A stretch of DNA of 64,000 nt, from positions 257,429 to 321,428 of the forward strand of contig MU001671.1 in assembly GCA_010093515.1 (NCBI GenBank). The letters run 5' to 3'. Each line of letters starts with the position of its first letter. The stretch's first letter is position 1. Shown here piece after piece: positions 1 to 10,158 of this stretch. The position numbers and the translations under genes were made by a program. Below the pieces are notes generated by a model, which did not search any database, had not been told where the DNA came from, and saw only the letters and a list, made by a program, of their open reading frames with translations. This DNA is from Lineolata rhizophorae (taxonomy: Eukaryota; Ascomycota; Dothideomycetes; Lineolatales; Lineolataceae).

Positions 1-2045
1 CCAGTCATTCGATAGCCGATGGAAGCATTCTCGAAGACGTCCAGAATTAGGAAGTCGGTCGTCCGTCGCACGAAGTTCGTACAGTACGAGACGTGTATGT
101 ACACCTGCACAAAAACGGCCCCCGACAGGGTTCCGGGCAGGGAGCCGGGGCCAGCAGGCCACAGGGGGTCCCGTCACCGACGGACAGATCTCCCTCCGAT
201 CTGCCGCTGACCGCTCGCAGGGCCGTCCACGAGAGGATGGCAAACACGTGAATGATGACGGCGGGAACGAGCAGAGCGAGAGGCCGGGCGCCGTCCTTTT
301 TACATGCCTTTTGCCGGGACTAGTGCGTATGCGGTGAATGAAGCAGGCTTGGCGGGCACGTGCATTTGCCAGAACCGGCGCGAGATGCCGGCACGTGTGG
401 CTTTCGGTTCCGCGACGCTCGCCGTCGCTTGATGCGCGTGAACGGCGCGAGACTTATGCGGCTGGACAGGCAACGAGGAGCGCAAAATAGATGAATGCCT
501 CAGGAATTTTTCATTTTCTGGTGCTCCTCCACTGTGGCGGGGTTGCCGGCCAGTGGCTGATGGCTGGAATTGGTCTGTTTGGTGGTTGAGAACGGCCCGC
601 GATAACGCCAAATCTGCCTTGCACTGCCACACACACACACGAGCCGAACCCACGGGGGAGGAGGCGGCCGCGGTGGGCTGTGCACGCTCGTCCTGGGTCG
701 AAGTCGGCGCCGCGCGACGAATCGTAGGGTGCCGGCTTGGAAGACGCATGGAATCCTCCGCGCAGCGCCAGGCCCCAACGGCCCGATCGGAAGGGGACAG
801 ACGACGGTCAGTGGTGCGATGGCGTGCGGAGGCGGCGGGACGGGACAGAGCCCAGGCAACCTGACAGCATGACGCCGGGCTGCATGAACACGTTTGCGTG
901 CTGGCCTTCCCGGCAGACATCGTTGACTCGGAAGCCTGGGTCTGGTGTTGGTCGGCGAGGTGGAGCGTAGGCACGCTACGCAGATGACGGCGGGATCGTC
1001 GCGGGCAGCTCCACGCGCGGGCGTGCTATTTTGGGACCGCGGAAGAAGAGACGTCGCGCGGCGGGTGTGACAGTCTTGCGACAATAGCGCAGACGGGTCG
1101 ATGGGCCCTTTGGCGCCAGCCTGGGCGAATGACGAGGCCGGTCGCGGACTCGGCCGGCAGTGGGTGGGAGTGAGCGGACGGCGCGGAGGGACTCTCTCTG
1201 GCGGTCGCTCCACGGGCCCACGCCACGGCCGCTCTCGTGGTCCGGCCGGCGCACTCAGACGGAGAGGCGCTCTGTAAGGAACGGCGGGAGCGGGCCGGTC
1301 TCTCGTGCCCGATCCCTCGATGGGTTCCTTTCCATCCAGGACGGAGGCATCGCGGCGGCTCGCGGCTAGCGCAGGTGCACCGCCTCAGCGCCCGGCGTGG
1401 CCCCGGGCAGGGAAAAAAGAGCCGGGCCGCTAGCGGTTTCAGCCCCCAGGCTCTTGAAACCAATCCGGCCCTGGGACGGGGCGTGACGGGCGGTCTATTC
1501 CGGGAAACAGGCGCGGGTTGACGCTGCGAGCGCGGGTTGCGCGCGCGAGGCAGCCTTGCCAAGCCCCGAGCCCGCGCGCGCCCGACTCCCCTCGCGGCCC
1601 CCATCCACTCGCCTCGTCCCCTCCCGGCGCCGTCCTCCATACTGCGTACATACAGCACGCCCGCGACCGCCCGCACTCGCGCTCCGTCCCTGCTGCGCCC
1701 ACCGCGGACGCACAGCCCGACTCTTGCTCTCCTGCGCGGCCGGTCGCGCGACTCTCGCCCTCCCGCTGCTCTCTCGCCGCTCCGTCGCCGCCGTCCCGCT
1801 CGGCTCGCCCCCCGCAGCTCGCCCGCCGCCCAGCCGTCTGGCGTCTTACCTAAACGCCGCCGTGCGCAGCAGCCCTTCGTCGCTCCCTTCCCGCCTCGCG
1901 CGCCTGCTCTCGCACCCCCCCCTCCCCCCGCCAGCCTCGGCGCCCGTTCCTTACTGCCCTCCAGGGCAGATCCGTGGCCCGAGCTCCATCGACCTTCTGC
2001 CCGCCAGCGATCCAAGAAAAGAAACAGCCGCGACTCGCGACCATC
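1..2045. other. Intergenic DNA and 5' leader of the crz1-type gene
   Basis: No coding region could be supported here. Open frames exist on both strands but they overlap each other, are Arg/Pro/Ser-rich GC artefacts and match no family I know. A short AC dinucleotide run lies near 628-640. From about 1560 to 2040 the plus strand becomes strongly pyrimidine-rich (C/T), as expected of a long fungal promoter or transcribed leader, and it leads directly into the ATG at 2046. Confidence 0.6.
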
Positions 2046-4812
2046 ATGGACGACCAACACCTCCAGCGGGGCAGGTCGCCCTCGGGCGGTCGTATAAGAC
2101 ACTCCGCCTCCCCCTCCCCCCACGCCGGCTTCGATCCCACCAGCCTCTCCGCCGCCGGCCTTGGTCTCGATCCGTCTCTGTCGTCCCAGGACCAGCAGTT
2201 CAACACCTTCAACCCGCAAGCTGGCCCCCAGCCGTCCCAATTCGACCTGTCCCCGCAGTTCCTCTCCGCCGGCCAGACGGACCCTTCGTTCTTCCAGGCC
2301 GCGCAGGCAGCTACGCCGCAGCGCTCCCCGAGCCCGTCGTCCTTCGCCCAGCAACAACAACAGCAACAGCAGCAGCAGCAGCAACAGACCGGCAACGCCT
2401 TCGGCGCGCCGAACCACTTCGACGCCACGGCCGACCCAGGCGCCAACGGCGGCGACGCCTTTGATGTCCAGTTCTACGACCCAGGCAGCAACCCGCAGGA
2501 TCAGTCCATCGATCCGTCCTTTTTGATCGGCTCGCTGGACCACCAGCAGCCTCCGCAAGACCAATCCATCGATCCCAACCTCATCAGCCAGATGGCCACC
2601 ACGTCGGCGCATCACTCGCCCACCCCGCCGCACCTCCTCCAGCCCGAAAGCATGCGCCATCCCAGCCAGAGCGTCAGCCCGCACAACTCGCCGCACCTGA
2701 ACCAGGGCGGCTTCTCCCACCACGCCTCGCCGAACCACTCGCGCAACACGTCGCTGGACCCGTCCAGCGCGGCCTTCCCACAAGGAGGGCCGAGTATGAG
2801 CGGGGAGTGGAGCGCCATGAGCGCCTATCGCAACCACCGGCGAACGCCGTCGGATGCGTACTCAGACGTCTCGTCCGCGCAGGCGTCGCCGTACATGGCC
2901 CACAACGACTTCGACCCCAACGAGAGCCCGAGCCCGCTGCTCAACGCGCAAGACCCCATGTTCCAGGACCTGACCAACTTTGGTCAGTTCAGCATCTCGG
3001 ACAACCAGCAGCAGCAGCCACAGCATCAGCATCAGCAGCAGCAGCAGCAACAGCAACAGCCACAGCAGCCACAAGGCTTCAGCCCGCACCATTCGCCGCA
3101 GCCCTCTCCGCGCATGTCGCCCCAGCAGCAGCTCCAGCAGTTCACACCGAACAACAACTTCGGCCTCTCGCCTGCGATGGGCGGCGGGCAGCAGTACAGC
3201 GCCCAGGAAATGTATCCCGGCGCGCACGCGCAGAGCATGGCCGAGCCGTTCCCGTCGCTGCAGCACGGCAACGGGTCGGGCGACCTGGGCGGCCACGCCG
3301 ACCAGATGTCGCCGCCGGAGATCAACATCGACTTCGCGCCGCCGAGCCGGCAAGCGAGCTTCGAGCCCGCGAAGCCGGCGAGTGCGGCGACGACGGACGC
3401 GCTTAGCCCGCCGGACAGGAGTGAGTGAACACCCGAGCCTCCCCCCCACCCCCACCCCCACCCCCACCCCACCATTATCAGCATCAACCATTTGTGCCTT
3501 TGCGAGACTAACGAGGCCAAAAAAAATAGATCGCGGCCGCATCCGCAACCGGGCCAAGTCGGACCCCTTCAGCAACACGAGCAGCCGGGCGTCGACCCCC
3601 GGCAGCGGCAGCGGCATCTCGGACCGCGGCGGGTCGCTGTCGCCGCACGGCCTCAAGGCGCACGGCTCGCGCTCGCCGTCGCCCGCCGGCATCACCAAGC
3701 CGTCGTCGTCGTCGCGCCGGTCATCCACGTCGGCCGTGCCCCACCGCGATTACATCCTCGACCTGGCGGACCCGTCGCGCCAATCGTCGGGCCCGGGCGA
3801 CGGCCTGTCGGGCGCCGAGAGCGGCGGCGGCGGCGGCGGTAGCGGCAACGGCGGCAACGGCAGTAGCCCGGGCTCGACCGCGGGCGGCGGCGTCGGAGGT
3901 GGCGGCCACGGCGGCCACGGCGGGTCCAAGCGAACCCAGAAGCACCCGGCGACGTTCCAGTGCACGCTGTGCCCGAAGCGCTTCACGCGGGCGTACAACC
4001 TGCGGTCGCACCTGCGGACGCACACGGACGAGCGGCCGTTCGTGTGCTCGGTGTGCGGCAAGGCGTTCGCGCGGCAGCACGACCGCAAGCGCCACGAGGG
4101 CCTCCACTCGGGCGAGAAGAAGTTCGTGTGCCGCGGCAGCCTCAAGGACGGCGGCGCCTGGGGCTGCGGCCGCCGCTTCGCCCGCGCCGACGCCCTCGGC
4201 AGGCACTTCCGCAGCGAGGCCGGCCGCGTCTGCATCCGCCCCTTGCTCGAGGAGGAGGCCTTGGAGAAAGGCTGGGACGTCCCCGCCGCCGCCGCCGCCG
4301 GCGTCGCCCAGCCCGGCCCCGCCGCTTCCCAGCCCGGCCCCGCCCTGGGCGCGCCTCCCCACGGCGCCGTCTCCGCCGCGGGCCTGGGCCCCGGCGGCGC
4401 CATGCTCGCGCCGCCCATGGGCGCCGCGCCCGGCGGGCCCATGGGCATGGTGTCGGCGGGGCCGGGGCCGGGCTTCGAGGCGTATGGGCCAGGGCCGGGG
4501 CCGGGGCCGGTGATGCTGGGCTCGGGGGCGGGGCCGGCGCCGCCGGGGTTCCTGCCGGCGGCGCTGCTGGCGCAGTACCCGGCGCTGGCGGGGCTGCAGT
4601 GGGACGCGCTCGGGCCGGCGAGGCCGGGCGACGAGCTCGATCTGAGCGGGGGGGACCTGGAGGCCGGGGACCTGTCGGGGAGGAGCAGCTTCGATGCGAG
4701 TAGCGGGGGGGAGATGTTCGACGAGGAGGTGGAGGTGGATGAGGGGGGGGAGGGGTACGGTGGCGGGGCGCAGGTGGGGCACGGGATGGGTAATGGGGTT
4801 GCGGGGTGGTGA
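2046..4812 (+). CDS. crz1: Crz1-type calcineurin-responsive C2H2 zinc-finger transcription factor
   Basis: Exons 2046-3420 and 3530-4812 (109-nt intron, GTGAGT donor, CTAAC branch) give 885 aa. The frame is open upstream to about 1974 without an ATG, so the ATG at 2046 is taken as the start. The N-terminal half is Ser/Pro/Gln-rich with a 13-residue polyQ tract and a second Q/P/H tract. Residues 424-429 (PEINID) fit a PxIxIT-type calcineurin docking site. Residues about 600-693 hold the DNA-binding region: two canonical C2H2 fingers (C603/C606/H619/H623 and C631/C634/H647/H651) and a third, wide-spaced Cys-rich finger, the arrangement known in Crz1/CrzA. The C-terminal tail is Gly/Pro/Ala-rich and ends acidic. 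In the family, calcineurin dephosphorylation drives nuclear import and activates calcium, cell-wall and ion-stress genes. The docking-site call is inference from the motif. Confidence 0.93.
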
Positions 4813-6462
4813 GGGAGGGGGGAGGATAGGGTTTAGAGGGCGAGGGAAGTGTGGGTTTTTGTGGCTTTGGAATTCGGGTTTTTGTGGCTTTTATGGTTTT
4901 ATTTTTTTTTTCCTGGGTTTGGTTAAACTTTTTTTTGTCACTTTCGAGGGCCCCTGGTTGTCTTGTCTGATTGCTTGATACCACTGCGTGTTATAACGCG
5001 TTTGTTTGTTTGATACACTTTCCCCTGGCTTTATTTTGCGCCTTTTTTTTTGTTTACCCTCTCTTGTCCGATTTTATGCCCCACGGTTGTTCTGAAGGAA
5101 CACTGCGTTCTGTCTCTCGTTCTGTTGCTGCTGCTTCTTGCTTTGGGGTTTTTTTTTTTTTTTTTTTTGGTCATGACTTGCTGTTTTGTTTGTGCCTTTC
5201 CTTCTTGACATGGGTCACGGCTGTGAAATATTTTCTTTAAACGACTTCGACGAGGCATTTTTGCCATTGCGATGCAAGGCGAGAGGCGACCGTGTTAACG
5301 CCCGCCTCTCGGTCGTCTTATTATATTTATAAACTACTTGCTGCGTACCAACGAGCACTGACTGCTTTGGATCGGCTTCCTCCCCCCAACCCCCCCACCC
5401 CTTCCGCGGCGATAAATGGCTATACATGCAATTATGGGTGTATCTTCTGTTTCTAGACAAACTCTTATAGAATGGAATGGTGGTCTTTCTATAGACGGTG
5501 ACGCTTTGGCTAGATAGGTCGAGAGTTGGTGACCTATGTTGTGCCTTTTCTTCCGGTTGTGAGGGTGGGCGGTGTTTGCTCTGCTACTGTGTTGTGTTGG
5601 TCCGCTGTGGGGGTATGTTCCTCCTGTTAGGTGGTATGGTGAATTAAAGCGTTTGGTGGTATATCTAAATTTCAGCTCCAGCTGCGAAGTCCCAGGCCGT
5701 CTACCAAGTCCTTCCCGACATCTCCACGTAAGCACAGCCTCGCACGTGATAGAGACACTTGATTTCAAGAGTCCGACGCCAAGGCTTGCTGCCTGCCAGG
5801 GCTACGCCGCCAGCCGCAGCCGCAACACCTGCAGCTCCGCCTGCCGACCTCGCTCTCTCACCAGCCCTCCCGTCATTTCGTCGCTCTTATCGAAACCTAA
5901 GCGCTTGCCCGCTGCGCAGCATCAGTCGCCGAGCGTCCTCGCGCTTCCAAGCCGCGCCTGCGACGGGCCGCTCTGCGCCGCGACTGCTTCCCCCAGTCGG
6001 GGCCTGCGGCAAGGGTGGTCTGCTGCTCCCAGCCCCGGGCCCAATGCGCGGACAGGAATCAGCGGCGTCTAAGGACCCGGCCGTTGGAGAAAGCGAGTCC
6101 TGTCGGTGACGCTTGCCGCGATAGCCCCCCGGGTGCCGGCAAGCTCGGCCGCGGTCTGCAATTCGGTGCGGGTTGCTTCCGAGCGGGAGAGTCGGAGAGT
6201 GGGATTTCCGCGCGCAGATGCCTTGCCCGGATCTTTCCGGGTCGAAGGCCTCGGCCGACGAAGGCTGTGGGCTCTGCGCTTGCCTTGGAGATTGACGGGA
6301 TCCGAGTCTTGGTGATGGCTCGACGTTTCCTCGGACGTCCGTTTCTGCGATGCGAGCTAACGGTTCAGAGGACGTACTGCGTACGATCCCGACGAGGAAC
6401 GCGACCTCGGCAGCAAAGAACTAGGCGGACTAGACGGCCGGCTTTGGCTTGGCGGCCTTGTC
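4813..6462. other. 3' region of crz1-type gene and GC-rich intergenic block
   Basis: The first 400-500 bases after the crz1 stop are T-rich on the plus strand and contain a 20-T run (5149-5168), consistent with 3' UTR and flanking DNA. Bases about 5700-6440 are GC-rich and contain overlapping Arg/Ser/Ala-rich open frames, none starting at a convincing ATG or matching a family. At about 6460 the base composition switches sharply to AT-rich. Confidence 0.5.
5149..5168. repeat. Homopolymer T20
   Basis: Twenty consecutive T residues on the plus strand, about 340 nt downstream of the crz1-type stop codon. Simple repeat in the presumed 3' flank. Confidence 0.9.
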
Positions 6463-7801
6463 ATGTCTTGTGCTAGAATTGCTTCGAACCTAGTCTGCAT
6501 AACTAATAGTAGTGATGATTATAGCTTTCATCTTGGAGAACACGGCAGGTATACAAGTGACTTTGACGTCGGTGCGAACAGAAGACTCTATATAAAGCTC
6601 TTACGTATCCTGGCTAGACCAGTCGCTGAAAACCATCTTGCGGATTCGAAGGTGCAAAGAATGCAGGGCTAGATCCAAGGTTACGTCGAAAAGTGTGGTT
6701 CACCGATTAAAGGCCTCCGTTTTTACCCAACTAGGCTGATTGACATTGGACCTAGCGACATGAAACAAAACGCTCGACTCATTATTCCAAAGAAGCATTA
6801 GCCAACAGGAGAACATGAATTGAAATACTTGGTCCTCACTCACTGCTGGGAATCAACGACTCTATCTAAAGACTACAAAAGTTCTCGTTGGTCAACTCAT
6901 GGATGGGTGCACCAAGAGGCCGCAATGTCTCTGTGAAGACTGTACTTTGGAGTGCGCATGGCGTACTATCTGTGTGGTTACTACGATCAATCTGAAAATA
7001 CCCCTCGTAACGAACCCTTCGATTGCTCTCGGAGAAAGTAACTCAGTACGGTCTCCAATTCTCGCATCTCTCGGTATTCCGAGATAGAAAAGTGCTCCGG
7101 AACAGCCCTCACCTATAAAACTAACAGACTACCTACTATGTCTAGGTAGGCAAACATCTTCGAGACCTATACTCCTGGACGATGTTTAGCTAGCCTTTAG
7201 CGGGCGATATTGCTTGTCTCGTCAATTATATTTCCCGGGGCTAATTCGCGGCTTTCAGGATCGCTGGCATTTGTCAAATTTGACCGAGTACATCGTATCT
7301 TCTTATTTATGGGTTACCCACGAGCAATGTGTTCGCTTAGATACTAGTTTAGTCTTTAGAGGGCATAATTTCACAAAACAATCCTATGAGATCGTGGAAG
7401 CCCGTACACTAGTGAAGGGGTGCAGTCCCGTAGATGGCGGTGTACTGACGATCGTGAGAAAGTGCTGGCAAGTCGGGATAATCAAGCTTAGTTCGAACTT
7501 TTTTATGTCCTCTTACCAATATCATGTTATGACTTACAACAGAAATCGGATTACATATACATTCCTGGATTGGTCAACATCTTACGAGGACAAGATCAAA
7601 TTACCATTTACGGCATTGATTACAACAAAGAGACGCCCTGTACCATCCTGTAACCTACTGAGATATCTTAAGGATCATGAGAATCGACTTTACGGAAGAC
7701 TTTCTCATTCCGATAATTCAACTAGACTAGTATGTTTGCGCTGGGATTTTCATGATGCCAGCCTGGGGGAACCACATCCGCAAATTCCTCAACGCATGTG
7801 A
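6463..7801 (+). pseudogene. Decayed HET-domain (heterokaryon incompatibility) gene
   Basis: Conceptual translation of the plus strand shows ordered pieces of a HET-domain protein. A FYPTRLIDIG segment with a following LIIPKKH (about 6714-6800) matches the stretch that normally precedes the domain. LTHCWESTTLSK (about 6835) matches the LSHCWG motif. GWVHQEAAMS (about 6900) matches the RGWVxQE motif. A DDVxLA...QLYF stretch (about 7180) matches the conserved YLAGLWR region, and an open frame of 195 codons (7214-7801) resembles the C-terminal part. The central portion between the first two domain motifs is missing, and several in-frame stops interrupt the rest, so this is a relic. The AT-rich composition and C-to-T type stops suggest repeat-induced point mutation. 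HET proteins mediate non-self recognition between hyphae. The family call is confident; the exact limits are not. Confidence 0.75.
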
Positions 7802-8798
7802 GACTCGGACTGTGCGCATAGTTTGTTTCTTTAGCATGCCACACCGACCATCACCGCCACCTTGAACATGTGGTTGGCTCCAACTTGACGGTCTAGACGT
7901 GGAGTGGGGACGCTAACCTACTTCGGCAAGAGGTAGTCAAGAGAAGTGTTCTCCATAGCATGCTTGATCGAATCCAGAAGGATGGTTACCATATCGATTA
8001 CTCTGACTATGTTATGTAGCTACGGTAAACTGGAGATTTCTATTAATACGAGTGCTGCGACTAGCATCGGCTTGCCCGGTGGAACTTCAAAAAAGCTGCA
8101 ACACATTTAATAATTACTGAAACATGCAAGATAATTTTAGCAGCACCACCAAAATACCCTGTTGTTCGCATGACTAGCTGAATAACTAATCAAGCTATGC
8201 GTCTAGGTAGGCAAGCCGTGAAGCCTAGGAGATTAGTAAACACCATCCTCCACATACCAGGACCAAAACCCTCATCAAACGGAGCCGCAAAATTGGCCTG
8301 GCAAAATTCCACGCCAAAATCAAGGACGTAAAATGGAGGCCGACATCGCAATTTTTTATTCGACATTCTCAACGGATCTTACCAATACCGCTAAGCTTGG
8401 TTTCAGTGAATCGCCTGTCATAGCGTAAGCTAGGACAAACGACCACTTAACTGCGCAAATCACACCAATTGGACAGCCACTTGCTGGATATAGTCCAAAC
8501 AACGCTGAATTCTTCAACTTAATGAGCTATCTAGTCTATTACGTAGTTCCATGATTGCCGCCGTCTGGCTGTTTGGAGATGGTGGGACTGAATGAGTGAT
8601 TAGTGATTTGATGGTGGTACTGCACGCAGCGATAGAGTTTACGGAAGGTCATACGGTATGAAGGAATATAAAAAGAGATGCTCTCCGCTGCTAAATCATG
8701 TAAATTCTTCAGCATTTATGACGGCAAATTGAGCATACAAGTCCAGAAGACTAGACTATCAAATCATAGACCATCCTCCCTCACAGCACATCAACTTA
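7802..8798. other. AT-rich intergenic block
   Basis: This stretch separates the HET relic from the NmrA-type gene. Apart from the weak minus-strand relic at 7918-8372 described separately, I see no coding structure. The last 150 bases before 8799 are AT-rich and carry the presumed promoter of the downstream gene. Confidence 0.5.
7918..8372 (-). pseudogene. Possible relic of an HXXXD-type acyltransferase C-terminus
   Basis: On the minus strand a frame at 8372-8190 reads PPFYVLDFG and later FGPGMWRM and ACLPRR, reminiscent of the DFGxG region and downstream segment of HXXXD (BAHD / trichothecene 3-O-acetyltransferase-like) enzymes. About 200 bases further along, 7992-7918 reads a short segment ending LDYLLPK and a stop, which resembles the extreme C-terminus of that family. 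No catalytic HXXXD motif, start or continuous frame is visible, and the two parts are separated by non-coding sequence. The assignment rests on short motif resemblance and is tentative; an unrelated open frame is a fair alternative. Confidence 0.28.
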
Positions 8799-9784
8799 AT
8801 GCCTTCCACACCTTTCAAGAACATCCTTATCGTCGGCGTAAGTAACACGCATGCTATAAAATTCATACCAGGTAAACAAACTCATCATCCCAATCTCAGG
8901 CCGGCGGCTCCCTCGGCAGCAACCTCCTTCAAGGTCTCCTCGCCGAGCCCACTTTCACCGTGACAGCTCTTCAGCGCGCCTCTTCCAAATCTCAACTTCC
9001 GGCCTCTCTCCCCATCATCACCATTCCCGATGACTACCCGAAGGAACAACTCGTTGCCACCTTCACGGGCCGCGACGTCGTCGTCAACGCCATGACGTCG
9101 ACCGCCGTGGGCGAGCAGAAACGCTTTATCGACGCGGCCATGGCCGCCGGCGTGCGCCACTACGTAGCGTCCGAGTATGGGCTGAACAACCTGAACCCGG
9201 CGGCGCGGAGCCTGTCGCCCGTGTTCGACGAGAAGGGGCGGATCCGGGAGTACCTGATGGCGCAGGAGGGCAAGTCGGCGATGACGTGGACGGCGATTGC
9301 GTGCGGTATGTGGATCAAGTGGAGCATGCGACACGATTTCCTCGGCATGCATATTCCGGAGCGGAGGTTCGTCCTCTGGGATGAGGGACGGGGGAAACTG
9401 TCTTGCACCACGATGGAGAACACAGTGTTGGCGCTGCGCCGCGCTCTTCTCAAGCCGGATGAGACGGCAAACCGTTGCCTGTATGTCAGCGACTTCGCCA
9501 TTTCGCAGGCGGAACTCTTCGCTGAGATCGAGCGCCAGGCACAGGGTGAGAAGTGGACGAGGGAGACGGTCAACTCGGAGGAATATATCAGGGACGCGAA
9601 GAAGCGATACGACCATGGTGATATGAAAGCCGTTTACGACCTCATCGAGACTGGATTCGTGACGGGCAAATACGGTGGACATTTGGAGGCCGAGAATAAG
9701 CTCGACAACGAACTCCTGGGGCTGCCAAAAAATTCGTTCGAGGATGTCGTGAAGGAAGGCCTGATTGCCATGAAGGTAATTTGA
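8799..9784 (+). CDS. NmrA-like / isoflavone reductase-like NAD(P)-dependent oxidoreductase
   Basis: Exons 8799-8837 and 8900-9784 (62-nt intron, GTAAGT donor) give 307 aa. The intron splits the dinucleotide-binding motif: exon 1 ends in ILIVG and exon 2 continues AGGSLGSNLL, restoring the GxxGxxG turn of a Rossmann fold at about residues 13-19. Later segments typical of the NmrA/isoflavone-reductase group follow: VVVNAMTS, RFIDAAMAAGVRHYV and ASEYG, then a substrate region without the Tyr-Lys pair of classical short-chain dehydrogenases. Length fits the family (about 300 aa). Members are NAD(P)H-dependent reductases of aromatic or secondary-metabolite substrates, or redox sensors without activity. 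The substrate here cannot be read from sequence. The gene sits alone beside a decayed AT-rich block, with no biosynthetic partners. Confidence 0.88.
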
Positions 9785-10158
9785 AGCGGCCACCAGCATT
9801 TACGACATGTTGCTGGTGCTTCATACCTATTGTATTCCCTTTAGTAGTTGTAAGTTATATTAAAATATAGACAACAAAAATAAAACTAGACTTGCCATTT
9901 AAACACAATCATCGAATGCAATTGCAACTGCAGAAGCTGGTATAAAATAGGCTGAAGAAGATAGGGACGATATGCTACGTCATACTGAGTTTATTAGAGC
10001 TCTCAATCGCAAGAAACTGGAATCTTCAATACTTTAATCAACTTTTGCTCCGCGCGCTGTGGAGCCTTAAATTGCTACTCTAGGGAGGTAAAGAACCTTC
10101 TCCAACCCCAATTATACCATAGTTTTTCTCAAATTAACAAACAATTCAATCAATCCAA
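9785..10158. other. Convergent intergenic spacer
   Basis: AT-rich spacer between the 3' ends of the plus-strand reductase gene and the minus-strand transporter gene. It should contain both 3' UTRs; I see no gene or notable repeat. Confidence 0.6.

Noticed and set aside
300-2837. Long open frames on the minus strand opposite the crz1 leader and exon 1
   Set aside because: They are GC-driven Arg/Gly/Leu-rich shadows of the real gene and match no family.
5572-6476. Overlapping plus-strand frames in the GC-rich block, one resembling a mitochondrial presequence
   Set aside because: No usable ATG in the frame with the presequence-like part, no downstream mature domain and no splice structure that leads to one.
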